64,000 bases of DNA from Micropterus salmoides (Eukaryota > Chordata > Actinopteri > Centrarchiformes > Centrarchidae). The notes under the pieces were generated by a model. The model searched no databases and was not told where the DNA came from. It saw nothing but the letters and a program-made list of their open reading frames with translations. Below, piece by piece: positions 1 through 11,286 of the stretch; the stretch's first letter is position 1, and every line of letters begins with the position of its first letter. The position numbers were made by a program, and so were the translations under genes. The stretch covers positions 33,429,585 to 33,493,584 of the forward strand of contig NW_024041150.1 in NCBI RefSeq assembly GCF_014851395.1, given 5' to 3'.

Positions 1-387
1 TTGTGTGTAACATATAGTCACTGTGATGCATTTAAGGTCCAATAGGAATGTGCGTCTCTGATCTGTTTGTCTGTGTGGGACATTTGTTAAAGTTCAGATG
101 GTTAGGTTGACATCATGATTACAGACTGGAAAACACAGAGTCCAGGGGTAAACACACACACACACACATACACACACACACACATCCTCACATCTCTGTT
201 CCTGTTCCCTCGTCAATCTGTAAAATAATGCTTACTTGAACACACATTAATTTCTTGCTGATGCACATGTATGCAGACACACACACACACACAGTGCTGA
301 GTGATAAATATGTGGTCTTCTATGAATATACAGCTGAATAGCAGAACTGACCAAAAGCATGCAGCATCGTTGGCCCACACCGAACAT

Positions 388-391
<4 letters not shown>

Positions 392-436
<45 letters not shown>
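392..436 (+). repeat. (GT)n microsatellite
   Basis: A 43-45 bp TG run. A shorter CA tract is at 152-184. Confidence 0.97.
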
Positions 437-448
437 CGTGAGTTCAGG

Positions 449-783
449 GATACAGATGTTGGGCAAAAGTCACCTCAGTGAAACAGAAGAAGCCAGCCAC
501 GTGTGTGAGGTTATGTGTGGGTTGAGAAACTGTGTAATGGCAGGTTTTGCGTGTTGAAGTCTGATAGAGAAACTTTTTATCTTCGCGTGTGTGTTACGGT
601 AACGGTAGCCAGCCACAGGTCCTGCAGAGTTCATGAACAAAGACCTCATTATCATTATAATCATGTTGTTTGTCAACGTTCCTTCATGGGTGTGTATGTA
701 CTTATGCTGTCATGGGATTGGCCTGTGTGAGTGTGTGTGCATTTTCCTTGAACTTGGTGATACAGATGTTGGCCAAAAGTCAC
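449..783 (+). repeat. 25-bp direct repeat beside two GT tracts, 310 bp apart
   Basis: GATACAGATGTTGG(G/C)CAAAAGTCAC occurs at 449-473 and 759-783 with one difference. The first follows a (GT)n tract and the second precedes one, suggesting an old duplication associated with the microsatellites. Confidence 0.75.
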
Positions 784-808
784 TGGTTTACCTCTCCTCC
801 AGCTAGAC

Positions 809-810
<2 letters not shown>

Positions 811-874
<64 letters not shown>

Positions 875-877
875 GTG
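811..877 (+). repeat. (GT)n microsatellite
   Basis: A GT run of about 67 bp, with one GC interruption near the end. Confidence 0.97.
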
Positions 878-1947
878 CGCTTGCATTAATGTATTAGTCT
901 ATTTTGTTTGATAAAGGTCTTGTGTGTGTGTGCACGTTTTGGGAAGATGGTTTATACAAGACAATGAAAAGTGTGTTAAATATGTATAATTAGAGAGAGC
1001 GAGAAGACGGATGTGGAAAAAGGAAGACAGAGTAACGGAAAATTAAAGTGTGTGTGAGAGAGATGAATCACCGAGGTTGTATACAATACTGTACCTCTGT
1101 AACTGATTGCATTTTATTTGCACTCTGTGTGTGTGTGTGCATACTGTAAATATAGTATAGCCATGCCTGAGAAATGTGTTTCAAAGGTATTGTGCATGTG
1201 CAAAAAAGAGTTGTGCTTTGTAGGATAAGAGTATCAATCAGTGTCTCTGTGGGTGTAGAAAGAAAAATTGTGCTTGTCAGTTAGAGATGTTAGTTAGTCT
1301 CTATCATCCGATGGGAGATGCTGGGTGCTGTGGCGTTGTGGAGGTGGGAGGTTATGTTATGTATGGTTAATGTCACAAGAAGAAAGGCCGGGGAATTGAA
1401 AACACCAGGCAGAAATGAAAGATGGTGAGAAGTAACATTGGCAGTACTATGAAATATAAGTAAAGAAAACTCTGAGCTAGTATAAAACAGGTGTTTATTG
1501 TCTTTGCAGCCTTAGCTAACCTGTGCCTGTCTTCCACAGTCAGGTAGAAAATCCCCTCAGTAAACTACAGGAGAGAGGAGAGACAACTGACTACCAGCCA
1601 TGATGACAGATACTGTAATTACTTCCATGGATGAGAGGCAAAGCGTCTTGATTTTGACCTTCCTTGGATAACTATGGCCTGGATGACTGAAATACTTCAC
1701 AGATAGCTAGCTAGTGGTTGTCCGCTGCTCAGTCAGTGCAAGACACTCTGTTTCCTTTCTTATTCTGTTTTCTCTTTGGTGTATGTGTGGTCCAAGAAGT
1801 CCATGAAATAAACATTTGTTTGTTCATTCATTAAGTGGGATGTATATATATGTCATTATTCATTAAAATGAATGAAAGAAAACTGAAAAATTTTATGAGT
1901 GCAACCTGAACAATTAAAGAACGAAAAGATGATGTTAAACAGTCATT

Positions 1948-2033
1948 AGTGGATGTGTCACAGTGAGGAATTAAACCTGGGTCTCTCAGAGCAAAGGCGT
2001 GTGTCTTATCCACTGCTCCATCATCACCCCACA
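1948..2033 (-). mobile_element. tRNA-head SINE fragment
   Basis: Complemented, it reads GATGGAGCAGTGGATAAGAC, then CTGAGAGACCCAGGTTTAAT with the B-box region, then TCACTGTGACACATCCACTA. It matches the head of the 20679-20868 SINE and lacks the rest. Confidence 0.7.
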
Positions 2034-4495
2034 CCCACTACATTATAACGTTGAGAAGTTAGTGCCACACTTGGAATGGCTGGGTCAAAGAGTCCCTTCA
2101 ACTTAGCACCAAGCAAGATCACTGTGGCATCTGGTAACCTTTGGCTGTCCTGTTAAATTAGTTGGAAAATCCAAGTCACTGAGAAGAGAAACAGAAAGCA
2201 ACATCTTCATTTTCTATCTAATAGCTGTCTCCCAGCCTGCCAACTTTAGCTCTGTCTAAACATTGTCCAACTTCATGCTGTTTGTTCCTCATGTTGGCTG
2301 TTATTTCAACCCTAATCAATCCTAGCATGTGTTAAGCTTATTAATTCAAATGGGAGTTATTCTAAGTGTGTGTGTGTGTGTGTGTGTGTATTCATCCTGG
2401 TGGTAGTCATTTGCACTGCTGGTAACCTCTGTCTAGCTGTTATTCCAGCAACCTTTGACTAATGGTGTATCTTGACAAATGTGCCATGGTCAGCGTCTGA
2501 CCTCCAAACTAAAGGGATAATTAAGAGTTATGGTTGCACTTGGCTTCTCTCTGCTGTTTTTGAGATCTGATTCTGCAGATTGTATTTTATGTGATTGAGT
2601 TGCTCTGTGTCCAGACTTGGCCTAACAGGAGCTGTTTTGCTTCTGCTGTGGCTATACCGATATATATATTACAAACCACAGAAAAATAAAAACTGAGAAG
2701 AGAGGTGAGACTGCAATAAACATGGGCAATATAGTACTCCATCAAGACGTATATGTTTTGGCCAAGAAAGCATTTATCAGACAACAATCTTAGAAGGTAA
2801 GATAGAAGGTCCTTTAAGGTAACATCAAGCAGGTGACTAATTATCATTCACTCTGATATCGAGTAGAAAAAGGAGTGACTACTCATTGGTTGTTTTTTTT
2901 CCCTAAAAATGTTTTGTATGTAGAGTTGTGTTAGTTTAGTTTATTTATTTATTTATTTTCACTTCACTGTGGTGTTTCTGATAGATCACCTGTTCATACT
3001 GACGTTTGATGACCAATAAAAATGACATCATTTGTACAGTATACCACATTAGATTTCCCTGGAAGGACCTACCCAGCACTCAATCCAGAATGAGAGAGGT
3101 AAAATATTAATTGGATATTTCACTACTGTGTTATCTTAGACTACATAAGAATAGCAAAACAGATTTTTTTCAGTCTGTGAAATGTAATAGACATGGCCTG
3201 GTGTAACTGAATGATGAAATGTACTGTAAAATGTAGAGTTGAATCAGTGCATCTTGAACATCTAGTAAATGAAACATTGTCTTCTCAGGTCATGTATTTC
3301 CTAACACATAGTGGTATATAGTAGTAGGATGCGCAGTTCAATAAAATATAACAGAGTAAGCACGCACTGACCCTTGAATGTCCTCTGTAGGCAGATGGAC
3401 AAATCATTAGAGAGACTTTTTATTGCTGTCTATTTGCCTGCCAATAGTTTCCTTTAAACTATTGCCAATGGATTAAACTTAAAAGGTACCAAAATATTAG
3501 TATGACAAATTTATATTTGTCAATAAAAGAAATAATGAGCCAAGCCACAGTAAAACCCAAAGGTGACAAATCATGCTAAACACGTAAATATCAAATTTAA
3601 GCACATACATTTGGGTTTCCATGGCGTATGTCACTCTAACCCTTGCTTAGCCTCTGTCTCAGATGGACGAATCATCAGAGACATGGAGACATCTTCATAT
3701 CTGTATTTTATAGAAGTCTTCTGTCCTGCCAATAATTTTATCTCAACTTAAGCCAGCGTCCTACTGTGTCTTCTGGATGCTCCCCAGCAGCATGGTTTCC
3801 ACCGCAGGGCCAAACCAGTCCTAACCAGGGCTTAGCTACTTACCATTTATCCCAAGCTGCTCCCCTCAAAACAACATTTCTGGGATTCTCTTCGCTTCTG
3901 TTTGCCAAGACGAACATGTTTGCCAGTTTGGCTGGAGCTTTAAAGGATTGATAGTAGAGAATATGCTACATGGTCTGCGTTCTGCCATTACAGCATTTTT
4001 CTGAATTGTCTGGCAATGATTAAACTGTATTTTATCAGCTCACCAAATGGATGCTCTAATTTCCTAATAATATCAAGCTAATGTTGTTTTCCTCTGTATC
4101 ATTGCTTTTTATTTTGTGTGGCAAATACACAAACTGAACTCAAGTACACTAAACGTCAAAATGTAGTTCTTTTGACTATAGCCTTTAAATATCACAGATC
4201 TGTGTAGCTCAAATTATTTCTTACACTATTCGCGTCCTTCACACCGCCTGACAGGAAATTAAGGCTCTACGCATCTTTGCATTGACTTTGTATGTAAACT
4301 CACTGCCCCAAATTCTCGCTTCGCTTTTGGTCTGAAAGCACTATAAGATCTTCAATCTTGAAGTCCAGCTGTGGATGTTAATTGAATCTGTGGCATTTTA
4401 TCAAAAGCACTTACAGCTTTATGACCACTATGTTAAGATACTTTAGCCATAACGAATCAGCACTGGTTATAATTGGTTTTTCGATGGAAACTGGC
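2034..4495. other. intergenic
   Basis: Plain AT-rich sequence holding a 23-bp GT run at 2366-2388, the 3382-3745 duplication, and a block at 2129-2200 (CATCTGGTAACCTTTGGCTG) that recurs at 30040-30110, so it is probably a dispersed repeat. No gene seen. Confidence 0.6.
3382..3745 (+). repeat. local duplication, two units about 269 bp apart
   Basis: CCTCTGTAGGCAGATGGACA with AATCATTAGAGAG and TTTGCCTGCCAATAGTTTC at 3382-3452 matches CCTCTGTCTCAGATGGACGA with AATCATCAGAGAC and CTGTCCTGCCAATAATTTTA at 3651-3741. The second unit has extra bases in the middle. Confidence 0.6.
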
Positions 4496-4768
4496 CAGTC
4501 TGTTCTCACTCCAAAGTCGTCACATATGGACACCTGGTTACACATCCTTGCCGTCAGTTTGTAACGCACTGGGTAGCCCCATAGCATCATATTTCAACAA
4601 AGCCCTGCAGTTGGGGTGGATGGATGGGCCAGAAACTGGTGTCCGTTCCCCATGTGAAACATAAAGTCATCATTGAATGTTTTTATTAAACTTACGTAGG
4701 TTACGTAAGTAACGTTACTTGACTTACATAAGTTAAGTCACGTAAGTAAAGTTACTATTTTAAGCCCA
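4496..4768 (+). mobile_element. family A element, 3'-truncated and internally deleted copy
   Basis: It begins like the complete copies (TGTTCTCACTCC, then GTCGTCACATATGGACAC) and keeps the GTCAGTTTGTAACGCACTGG and ACGTAGGTTACGTAAG blocks. It lacks about 90 bases between GCAGTTGG and GGTGGATGG and has lost the whole right half. Confidence 0.7.
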
Positions 4769-6020
4769 CTGGCATGTGGGTTCAGTTCAGGATGTTTTTA
4801 TAATCAGCAAAGCCCACACAGTCAGTCCAAATCTCCAAAATGTTAAGGGAAAAGATGAACAGATAAAGGCACAAGTAATTCTCTTTTCTTGTTGTTGTTT
4901 TCCCAAGTATTGTTTATAATGTTACAGAAGAAAGACATAAAATCACAGACATGGAGACAGAATTGTCTAGTGTTATTGTTAAAAGGTTTGAATGGCCGGC
5001 GGACTTTCACTGCTAGTCAGTTTGGCTTTAGTTCCGTTATTGTGCTCTGTACCCACACCCCCTAAACTTCAGGCACTCATTGTCACTGTTAAGAAATAAC
5101 AGTATACAAAAACAGGACAGTACATGATGCTTTGACCTAAAAAGTTGTGGCGCCCTGGTCACTTCCTGGTTTGGAGTCTTCTCCCTGCCTTCTGGATGAC
5201 ACTGCTGTTGGACTGCGACACCATCACAACCTATCAACAACTGGAACGGGATCAGACAACCAATCAATAACTGGAATGTATAGGCCGCCATTATCCAGCC
5301 TAACCAATCACACATTTGGCACAACTGTGCCGTCTGTATTGCGTTCTTGTGTACTTCTCCCTTTCTCATTTCCTGTCTGTCTTGCTCGCTGTCGTCTCTC
5401 ATCTTATACTTTCATCATTGTCCTCTCCTCAATCTGTTTATCTTTCTTTATCTGGAAACAAGAAAGAAAGAAAAGACAGGACAAAGTACCTGAAAAGAAA
5501 GAAAGAGACAGAAGAGAAGATACAAGGGCTTCTTTAGCCTTTGGCTGACCTGCTAGGATTCCAGCGCGCGCACACACACACACACAAAATAGGAGTTTAA
5601 AGACACCATGGGACTATAATAGCAGCCTTTTCCTCTGCACTGATGTCACTGGAAAGGAACAGTCTCTCTCCTCTTTAAACATCTCAGTGCTACACACAAA
5701 CAGACAGATGTACACGTATACTCAAACACGTACTCTAAACACCCACTCCAGACTCTCATGACCTCCCCTGCTTCCTCTGTCTCTGTTGATGTCTTCTTAT
5801 CTGTCATGTCTCGAGATCACTTACAGGCCAAGCAGAGGTCACTTGAGCCAGCCACGATTTTTTGCCATTCCCATCTAGGTAAGTTAGTTTGGATATTCCT
5901 GTGCATACCACTACTCAAGACTGTGGACACGGCTGATACTGTTAGCCACTGTGGCTGGGAAGAATGTTTTACAAATTTATTCATTTACAAATGATCCATA
6001 CAGTTCGGTATTTTGTAGTT
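4769..6020. other. intergenic
   Basis: AT-rich sequence with a pyrimidine-rich part near 5340-5450, a purine-rich part at 5455-5525 and a short CA run at 5571-5586. Open frames of 121 and 133 codons at 5037-5548 overlap on opposite strands and show no recognisable domain. Confidence 0.6.
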
Positions 6021-6028
6021 ATTACAAA

Positions 6029-7014
6029 CAGGGCTTGACGTTAACATCCGCCAAATGCGGGTGGATTTCAGCCGTGGCGGGTAATAAGATGAGAATATAA
6101 AAGTTGACTCTGTCAGGGCAGCCACAGTTGCTCAGACCTGTAGACCATCAGCCTCCCGCCTGCTTTTAACCTGATGGTATGATCTCTGTCATCACACGCC
6201 TTCAGTCAGTGCGTGAGTGTGCGTGCCAAGAAAATGTACAGGAGAACGAGAGAAAGAGAAAAGGCAGGAGGAAAGTGCCCTTAAATGCTGTAAAAGTATT
6301 GAAATCATCATGATTAAGGGACATGGTGTTACTACTAGCAAGGCTGCCCTTATGTCACATCATATCACAACTACCGTTCCAGAATTAATTCTGTTTTTTA
6401 ATAAAACTACTCATGCCATGTTGGAAAGCAGGAGATGTGATTGTATTCCCATAAGCTGACCTTTATACTCGTTTCAGGTGGACGTATCTCCAGTTACTCA
6501 GAGATAGCAGAGTTTCATGGTCCAGTCAGACCTCTGAGGAAATGTAGACACAAATCAAACAATCCAAAAGTGCACAAAACTTATATAGGCGTACATACAT
6601 TTTTATTCCTCTTGCCTTAATTGTGGATTTTTTCTCTTTGTTTCTAATGCATATATTTTCTCTACTCTGTACTAGAGTATTTTACTACTGTTTAAATAAA
6701 CAGTGTTTCTGATCTTTTTTTTTTTCAGTTTAGTTTTTATCTTTTCAATTAATCTTTTACACCCATGCAGCATTTTCATTATATACGTGTCAATCTTTTT
6801 ATGTGTTTTAATAGACCACATGTTTTCAAAAATGAAACTTTCCGCACAACCTTATCAGAGCTAATGATAGTATTAGTACATTTTAGCAAGCCAATTTCAA
6901 CATGCTAAAGTCAGCTTGAAACATATAAAACGTAATTTTCCTGGCATGGCTAGTAACTTTGGAAAACCACTAGCCACATTGGCTAGTGAGCAAAAAAGTT
7001 AATGTAAAGCCCTG
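6029..7014. mobile_element. non-autonomous hAT-like DNA transposon (986 bp)
   Basis: The ends are inverted repeats: CAGGGCTTGACGTTAAC at the left and its near complement at 6998-7014 (15 of 17 positions). They are flanked by an 8-bp target duplication, ATTACAAA at 6021-6028 and ATTGCAAA at 7015-7022 (7 of 8). CAGGG-type ends with 8-bp duplications are diagnostic of the hAT superfamily. The inside has no transposase frame. A 9-bp-stem hairpin (CACTAGCCA / TGGCTAGTG) lies at 6968-6988 next to the right end. The one mismatch in the duplication suggests an old insertion. Confidence 0.85.
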
Positions 7015-7022
7015 ATTGCAAA

Positions 7023-8887
7023 TATCAATATTTAACATGTTCCAACTCATAGTTTTCATTTGCATCAAGGTGGAGTGAAGGAATATTCTTTTCAGGTCAA
7101 TAATTCTGAATAATTCATAAATTACATGCATAATTACAGCAAAAAATGGAATTGTTGAAAAGGTGGCTATAAATTAGTCATGGGTGCATTGGATACATGA
7201 ATGTTGTGCAGTGCATTTTTAGCATTGCTAGCATTGTGGCTCTAGGGAAGGCAGTGTCAGTCTGTCAGATGGTCCACCAAGTTGGTGCCCAGAAGACGAA
7301 TCCTAAAGACTTTTCACATGGTACAACCAACTGGAGTTTTACGTAAAAAAAGTCAATGGAAAGACACAGCGGGGCATGGGTAGATGTGAAATCGCTCGGG
7401 GCAGTGCAAACAGAGGTGAAGATGAATAAAATTGTGTCAGCTTGAGTGTAACAACTGGTACGTATCCTGGGACTCAGCTTCGTAAACATGCAGGGACAAG
7501 AGGAAAAAGGAGAGAGACTGGAGGGAAATAACAGAGCAAACTGGAGTTCTTGGTGAGTCCAGAGATCAGTCAGAAGCTGAACTGTCAAACACAGACACAC
7601 TCCCACACACACAGTTGATACATCCGTTGCTTGCTGGCTTACAGCTAGCCTCTGTTGGTACATAGGCTACTTGGGGTTTAATAACATGGACTGTACAAAC
7701 AGTCCAGCGGTCAGCTGTCTCGTCAATTGTGCAATTGACGAGAAAAATTCACTTGGTGTTCTTGTTTATGGATGGATAAGTGCACATATTTAAAAAGCAA
7801 AACTTGCTTGTATTCCTTTTCTTGATTTAAACGTTGTACCCGTCCTTTCATACTTAAAGACTTTTATTTATTTATTGTAATTTCTGTTTTTAAACGCGCT
7901 ACATGAATCATGTCAGCAGACTTACATACTTACCTGTTAAAGCATGTTTACCTCAGTTATAGATGTCTTCACGTTTTCGAATTGACACAGGAATCCTGTG
8001 GTTCTGAGCCATCTCCTTCGACCGAAACAGGATGAATGACACTACACTGTAAAATGACTGTGAAGAAGGGCAGCCAAAAGTCAGATGTCTTTGTTTACTT
8101 TGTGTTTATACAGTGACGAGTCACCGAGCCTCGCAGCCAGTCCATAGCAGACCTGTAATCTGTTGTGTGTCACACATACACATACAGAAAAACACGTTCA
8201 CTATGCAACAGTGAATGACTACATACAAACACACACACATAAACAGAAGCAACAGTGGTGTCAATAAAGCACACAGACAAAAGTGTGGTTTTAACCCGGG
8301 ATTCACCCCATTCCCATCCCATAATAGACATGACTGAGTAACAATTGTGCTGTCATGGTAACAAGGCAAACCTGAGGTCTGGTACCAGGATGTTTAGTTG
8401 TGGTTCAAATGACCACAGCATTGCTCACTAGAGTGTGTGTGGATGTGGGTGTGGGTGTGTTTGTGCGTGTTCACAAGCTCAAAATGAAATCAGGCGTAGT
8501 GGACTGAGTGACTAAGTGGACGTTTACGTTTATGTTCATTTTTGTATTTGACAGAGTCATGGCTTGTTCATTTCACCAGCAGAATTCACGGCAAGACAAT
8601 GAAAAAATAAACACTTCCAGGGAGCAAAGCAACATGGACGTGGTGCTGCTTTGAGGTTCAGGTTTGCTTTAAGACTTTTTTTTTTAAATGTAAGTAGTTA
8701 CTTGGTCTTGATCCTCATCAGCAATCATATTTACAAAAGAGTCTGAGTAATTCTAGCGGTCTGTCAGAAACATCATACTCTGTATCACAGTCCCATACCC
8801 TCATTCACAACAGGAAAAATGTTAAAAAACAAACTCAACCTTTTGTATGAAAGATCCTTAGCAACTAGTGAGGTTAGGTAAATAAGA
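7023..8887. other. intergenic
   Basis: Contains the paired hairpins at 7688-7742. A 132-codon minus-strand frame at 7265-7663 has no recognisable motif. Nothing else seen. Confidence 0.6.
7688..7742. repeat. two adjacent short hairpins
   Basis: GGACTGT-ACAA-ACAGTCC at 7688-7705 is followed at 7719-7742 by CTCGTCAATTG-TG-CAATTGACGAG, an 11-bp perfect stem with a two-base centre. The surroundings show no terminator, tRNA or transposon context. Confidence 0.85.
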
Positions 8888-9356
8888 GATTTTCAGCCCA
8901 TCCTCACCCAGAAAACAGCAACATAGATCAATAGTTGAAGGGCTTCAGACGACAAATTTTACGATGTGAGCGTTTTGTAGGTGGTGGGTAGGGATTGATG
9001 ATAGAGCGACCTTCACTCAGGAGAATGAAGTTCTGTTCCTGTGTGAAACAAAAAGCCAACATTACCATTGGCACTAGTTAACTATGTTACTTTTAAAGAC
9101 ATTGACAGCCACTTGAAGCCCCTTACCCTTTACCTAACCTTCACAGGGGTGTGTGCTTAGTAAATGTAAGCATGTCGACCTGTTAACCCTACAGTTGTGC
9201 ACATCAGCCTGAAAGGGTTAACCCCCTCGTGTTGCAATGGGAAACCAAACATTATGTAATTTTGGAGAAAATGCTCATGTCATTTTGGTAGTCATTTAAA
9301 ACACTCATGTTATTTTGGAGACATCAACTCTCAACCTATTCTGTCATTTCTATATG
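8888..9356 (+). mobile_element. family B repeat, copy 1
   Basis: The left border CCATCCTCACCCAGAAAACA, the following ATAGTTGAAGGGCTT block, and the right border near GGAGACATCAACT...ACCTATTCTGTC all recur at 18347-18846 in the opposite orientation. The middle (about 8975-9066) holds CCTGTGTGAAACAAAAAG, which is also in family A. The two families therefore share an internal block. No coding frame. Confidence 0.65.
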
Positions 9357-10357
9357 ACAACATGTTGGAGATTTTCTCAGACCAAGAAATGTCTTTTTAA
9401 AGGCAATACAAGCCATGGAAAATCAAAGATGGCACAGGATTTTTTCCTCGCTCAAGGACTGAATTGCTGTTCAGCAACAGCAAACTATATTACAGCGACA
9501 CTGCTGAATGAAATGCTAGTCTACTTTATTTTATACCAAGCGGCAGCACTGAGCTTTACACAGCACTGCAATCGGTGACAAAATCTTGTGCCGTCTTTCA
9601 TTTTACATGGCTTGTGTTGATTTTAGAGGAGGAGACCTTTCTTTTGTAACTTGCCGTGTTTTTTTTTCCCCACCTCAAGTCAAGTCAGTGACATGATTGC
9701 AACATTCTTCCCTTGATATATTTTATGAGCTGCTCCGCGATTGAAGTCTTGAGTCACAGGTGATTTGCAGTATGACGGTCCTAGATCAAGTCAAGAATTA
9801 CTCATTTTAGGAACTATGATTGTTTGTGTTACTCAGAGCTACACGAGAGAGTCAATGTGAGGTTTATCGCCGTGGCTCATTTAGTACAAAAACTGGAAGA
9901 AAGGGGAGTCAGCTGGCCCTAGCACCTCCAAAGTTACATTCCAACAACTTTTTAAATCATGACAAAAAGAAAATGAGGCATTATGGTTTAAATAATTAGT
10001 TAGTTAACTTTATTTAATTCAAAAACTACACATACAGTTTGTCGATTTGATAAATGTGTATGGATTAGTCATACAGTAATATTTTTATTTTGAGTTGAGT
10101 GTCTGTATCCTCAAGTCCTTAAATCCTGCTTAACATTTGTACAGTGTAATAAATTAAAAATGCATATTGATGCATATTGGGGGGAAAAATCACCATTTTC
10201 TTGCTATCTGAGAAAAATACCATTCTCAGATGTGCAGTTTAGCTCCTTACAAGAACAAAATGGAAAATCCTCAACTCCGCAGACTGTGTGATGTTCATTA
10301 CAGTTGTTGACATTTATTATTTGTTATTGGTTGCCCCTTTTCTAGGAGAACAGTATC
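9357..10357. other. intergenic
   Basis: Plain AT-rich sequence. Nothing recognised. Confidence 0.6.
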
Positions 10358-10550
10358 TTTTATTGGTCTGTATGGAATATTATTCATTTGTCAGGTTGTT
10401 AAAGTGCATAATCATATTGCTGGGCCACTGCAGTACATGAGTACATGTGCTCGTTTAATAAGTGCAAGCTAGTTTGCTGGGTTTTATTGGTCTGTATGGA
10501 GTATAACCAATTGTCAAGTTGGTAAAAAAGGCAGAAAAACATATTCCAAT
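10358..10550 (+). repeat. local duplication, 125-bp period
   Basis: TTTATTGGTCTGTATGGAAT at 10358 and TTTATTGGTCTGTATGGAGT at 10483 begin two units of about 65 bp that both continue through a TTGTCA(A/G)GTTG block. Confidence 0.7.
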
Positions 10551-10680
10551 TTGTGGTTTCATATTATTAATAATGATATAAGCAGTTGTTATGAACTATA
10601 TAACAGCACTTCAGATGCCTTTAGGTTTTGGCCGAATTCATGTGTCTGCGGCTATGATTTGGATGTGGAGTTAGTGAACC

Positions 10681-11286
10681 CCACCCGCCTCTTCCAGTCC
10701 TCACCCTCCTCCATCTATAATGCTTCCCCTCCTTCTGTTCCTAAATCTTTTCTTCTCTCTGATTCACCCCATCTTTCTCCCTTTTACTGTCACTCTGCCC
10801 TTCCATGATTCTCTGTCTGCAGTTCTTCACCTCCTTTTTACCTCTATCCTTTATCATTAATGTTTGTCCATCCCCCCTCTGTCATGTCTCCGTTTACATC
10901 TACTTATAGCTCTTTCCCTGCTTTGCTCTTATGTCACCCTATCTTTCCACTTATATTTTTTCTTTCCATACTTGTTCCCTTCTCTTGCTCTTTCCTCCCT
11001 TCCTTATTTCTTCTCTTATTGCTTCTATCATTTTATTATCTCATCCCATCACCCTTTCCAATAATTCTTCTAATTTCTTTCACTTTCATCTTGATCTCCT
11101 TTTGTTTCTTCTCCTGTAGTCTTCCCGTTGTTGGTCTTTTCCTGCATTTGTCCTACCTCATTTTCTGCACTCATCCTCTTTCTCTTCCTTTCCCCCTTCC
11201 CTTTGCTTCTTTACTTTCTTTCCATCCTCCCTCCTTGTTCTCCTTACCTCATTTTGCCTCCATCCATCCATCCCTCAACCTCTGAC
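10681..11286 (+). repeat. polypyrimidine tract (about 600 bp)
   Basis: The plus strand is strongly C/T-biased with words such as CTCCTTTT, TTTCTTTCC and CCATCCATCCATCC. Three overlapping open frames here are simply low-complexity Ser/Leu/Phe/Pro strings. Not coding. Confidence 0.85.

Larger units (their letters stand above)
1..1947. other. intergenic, microsatellite-rich
   Basis: Apart from the GT/CA tracts and the 25-bp direct repeat listed separately, I see no gene, RNA or recognised element. Confidence 0.7.
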
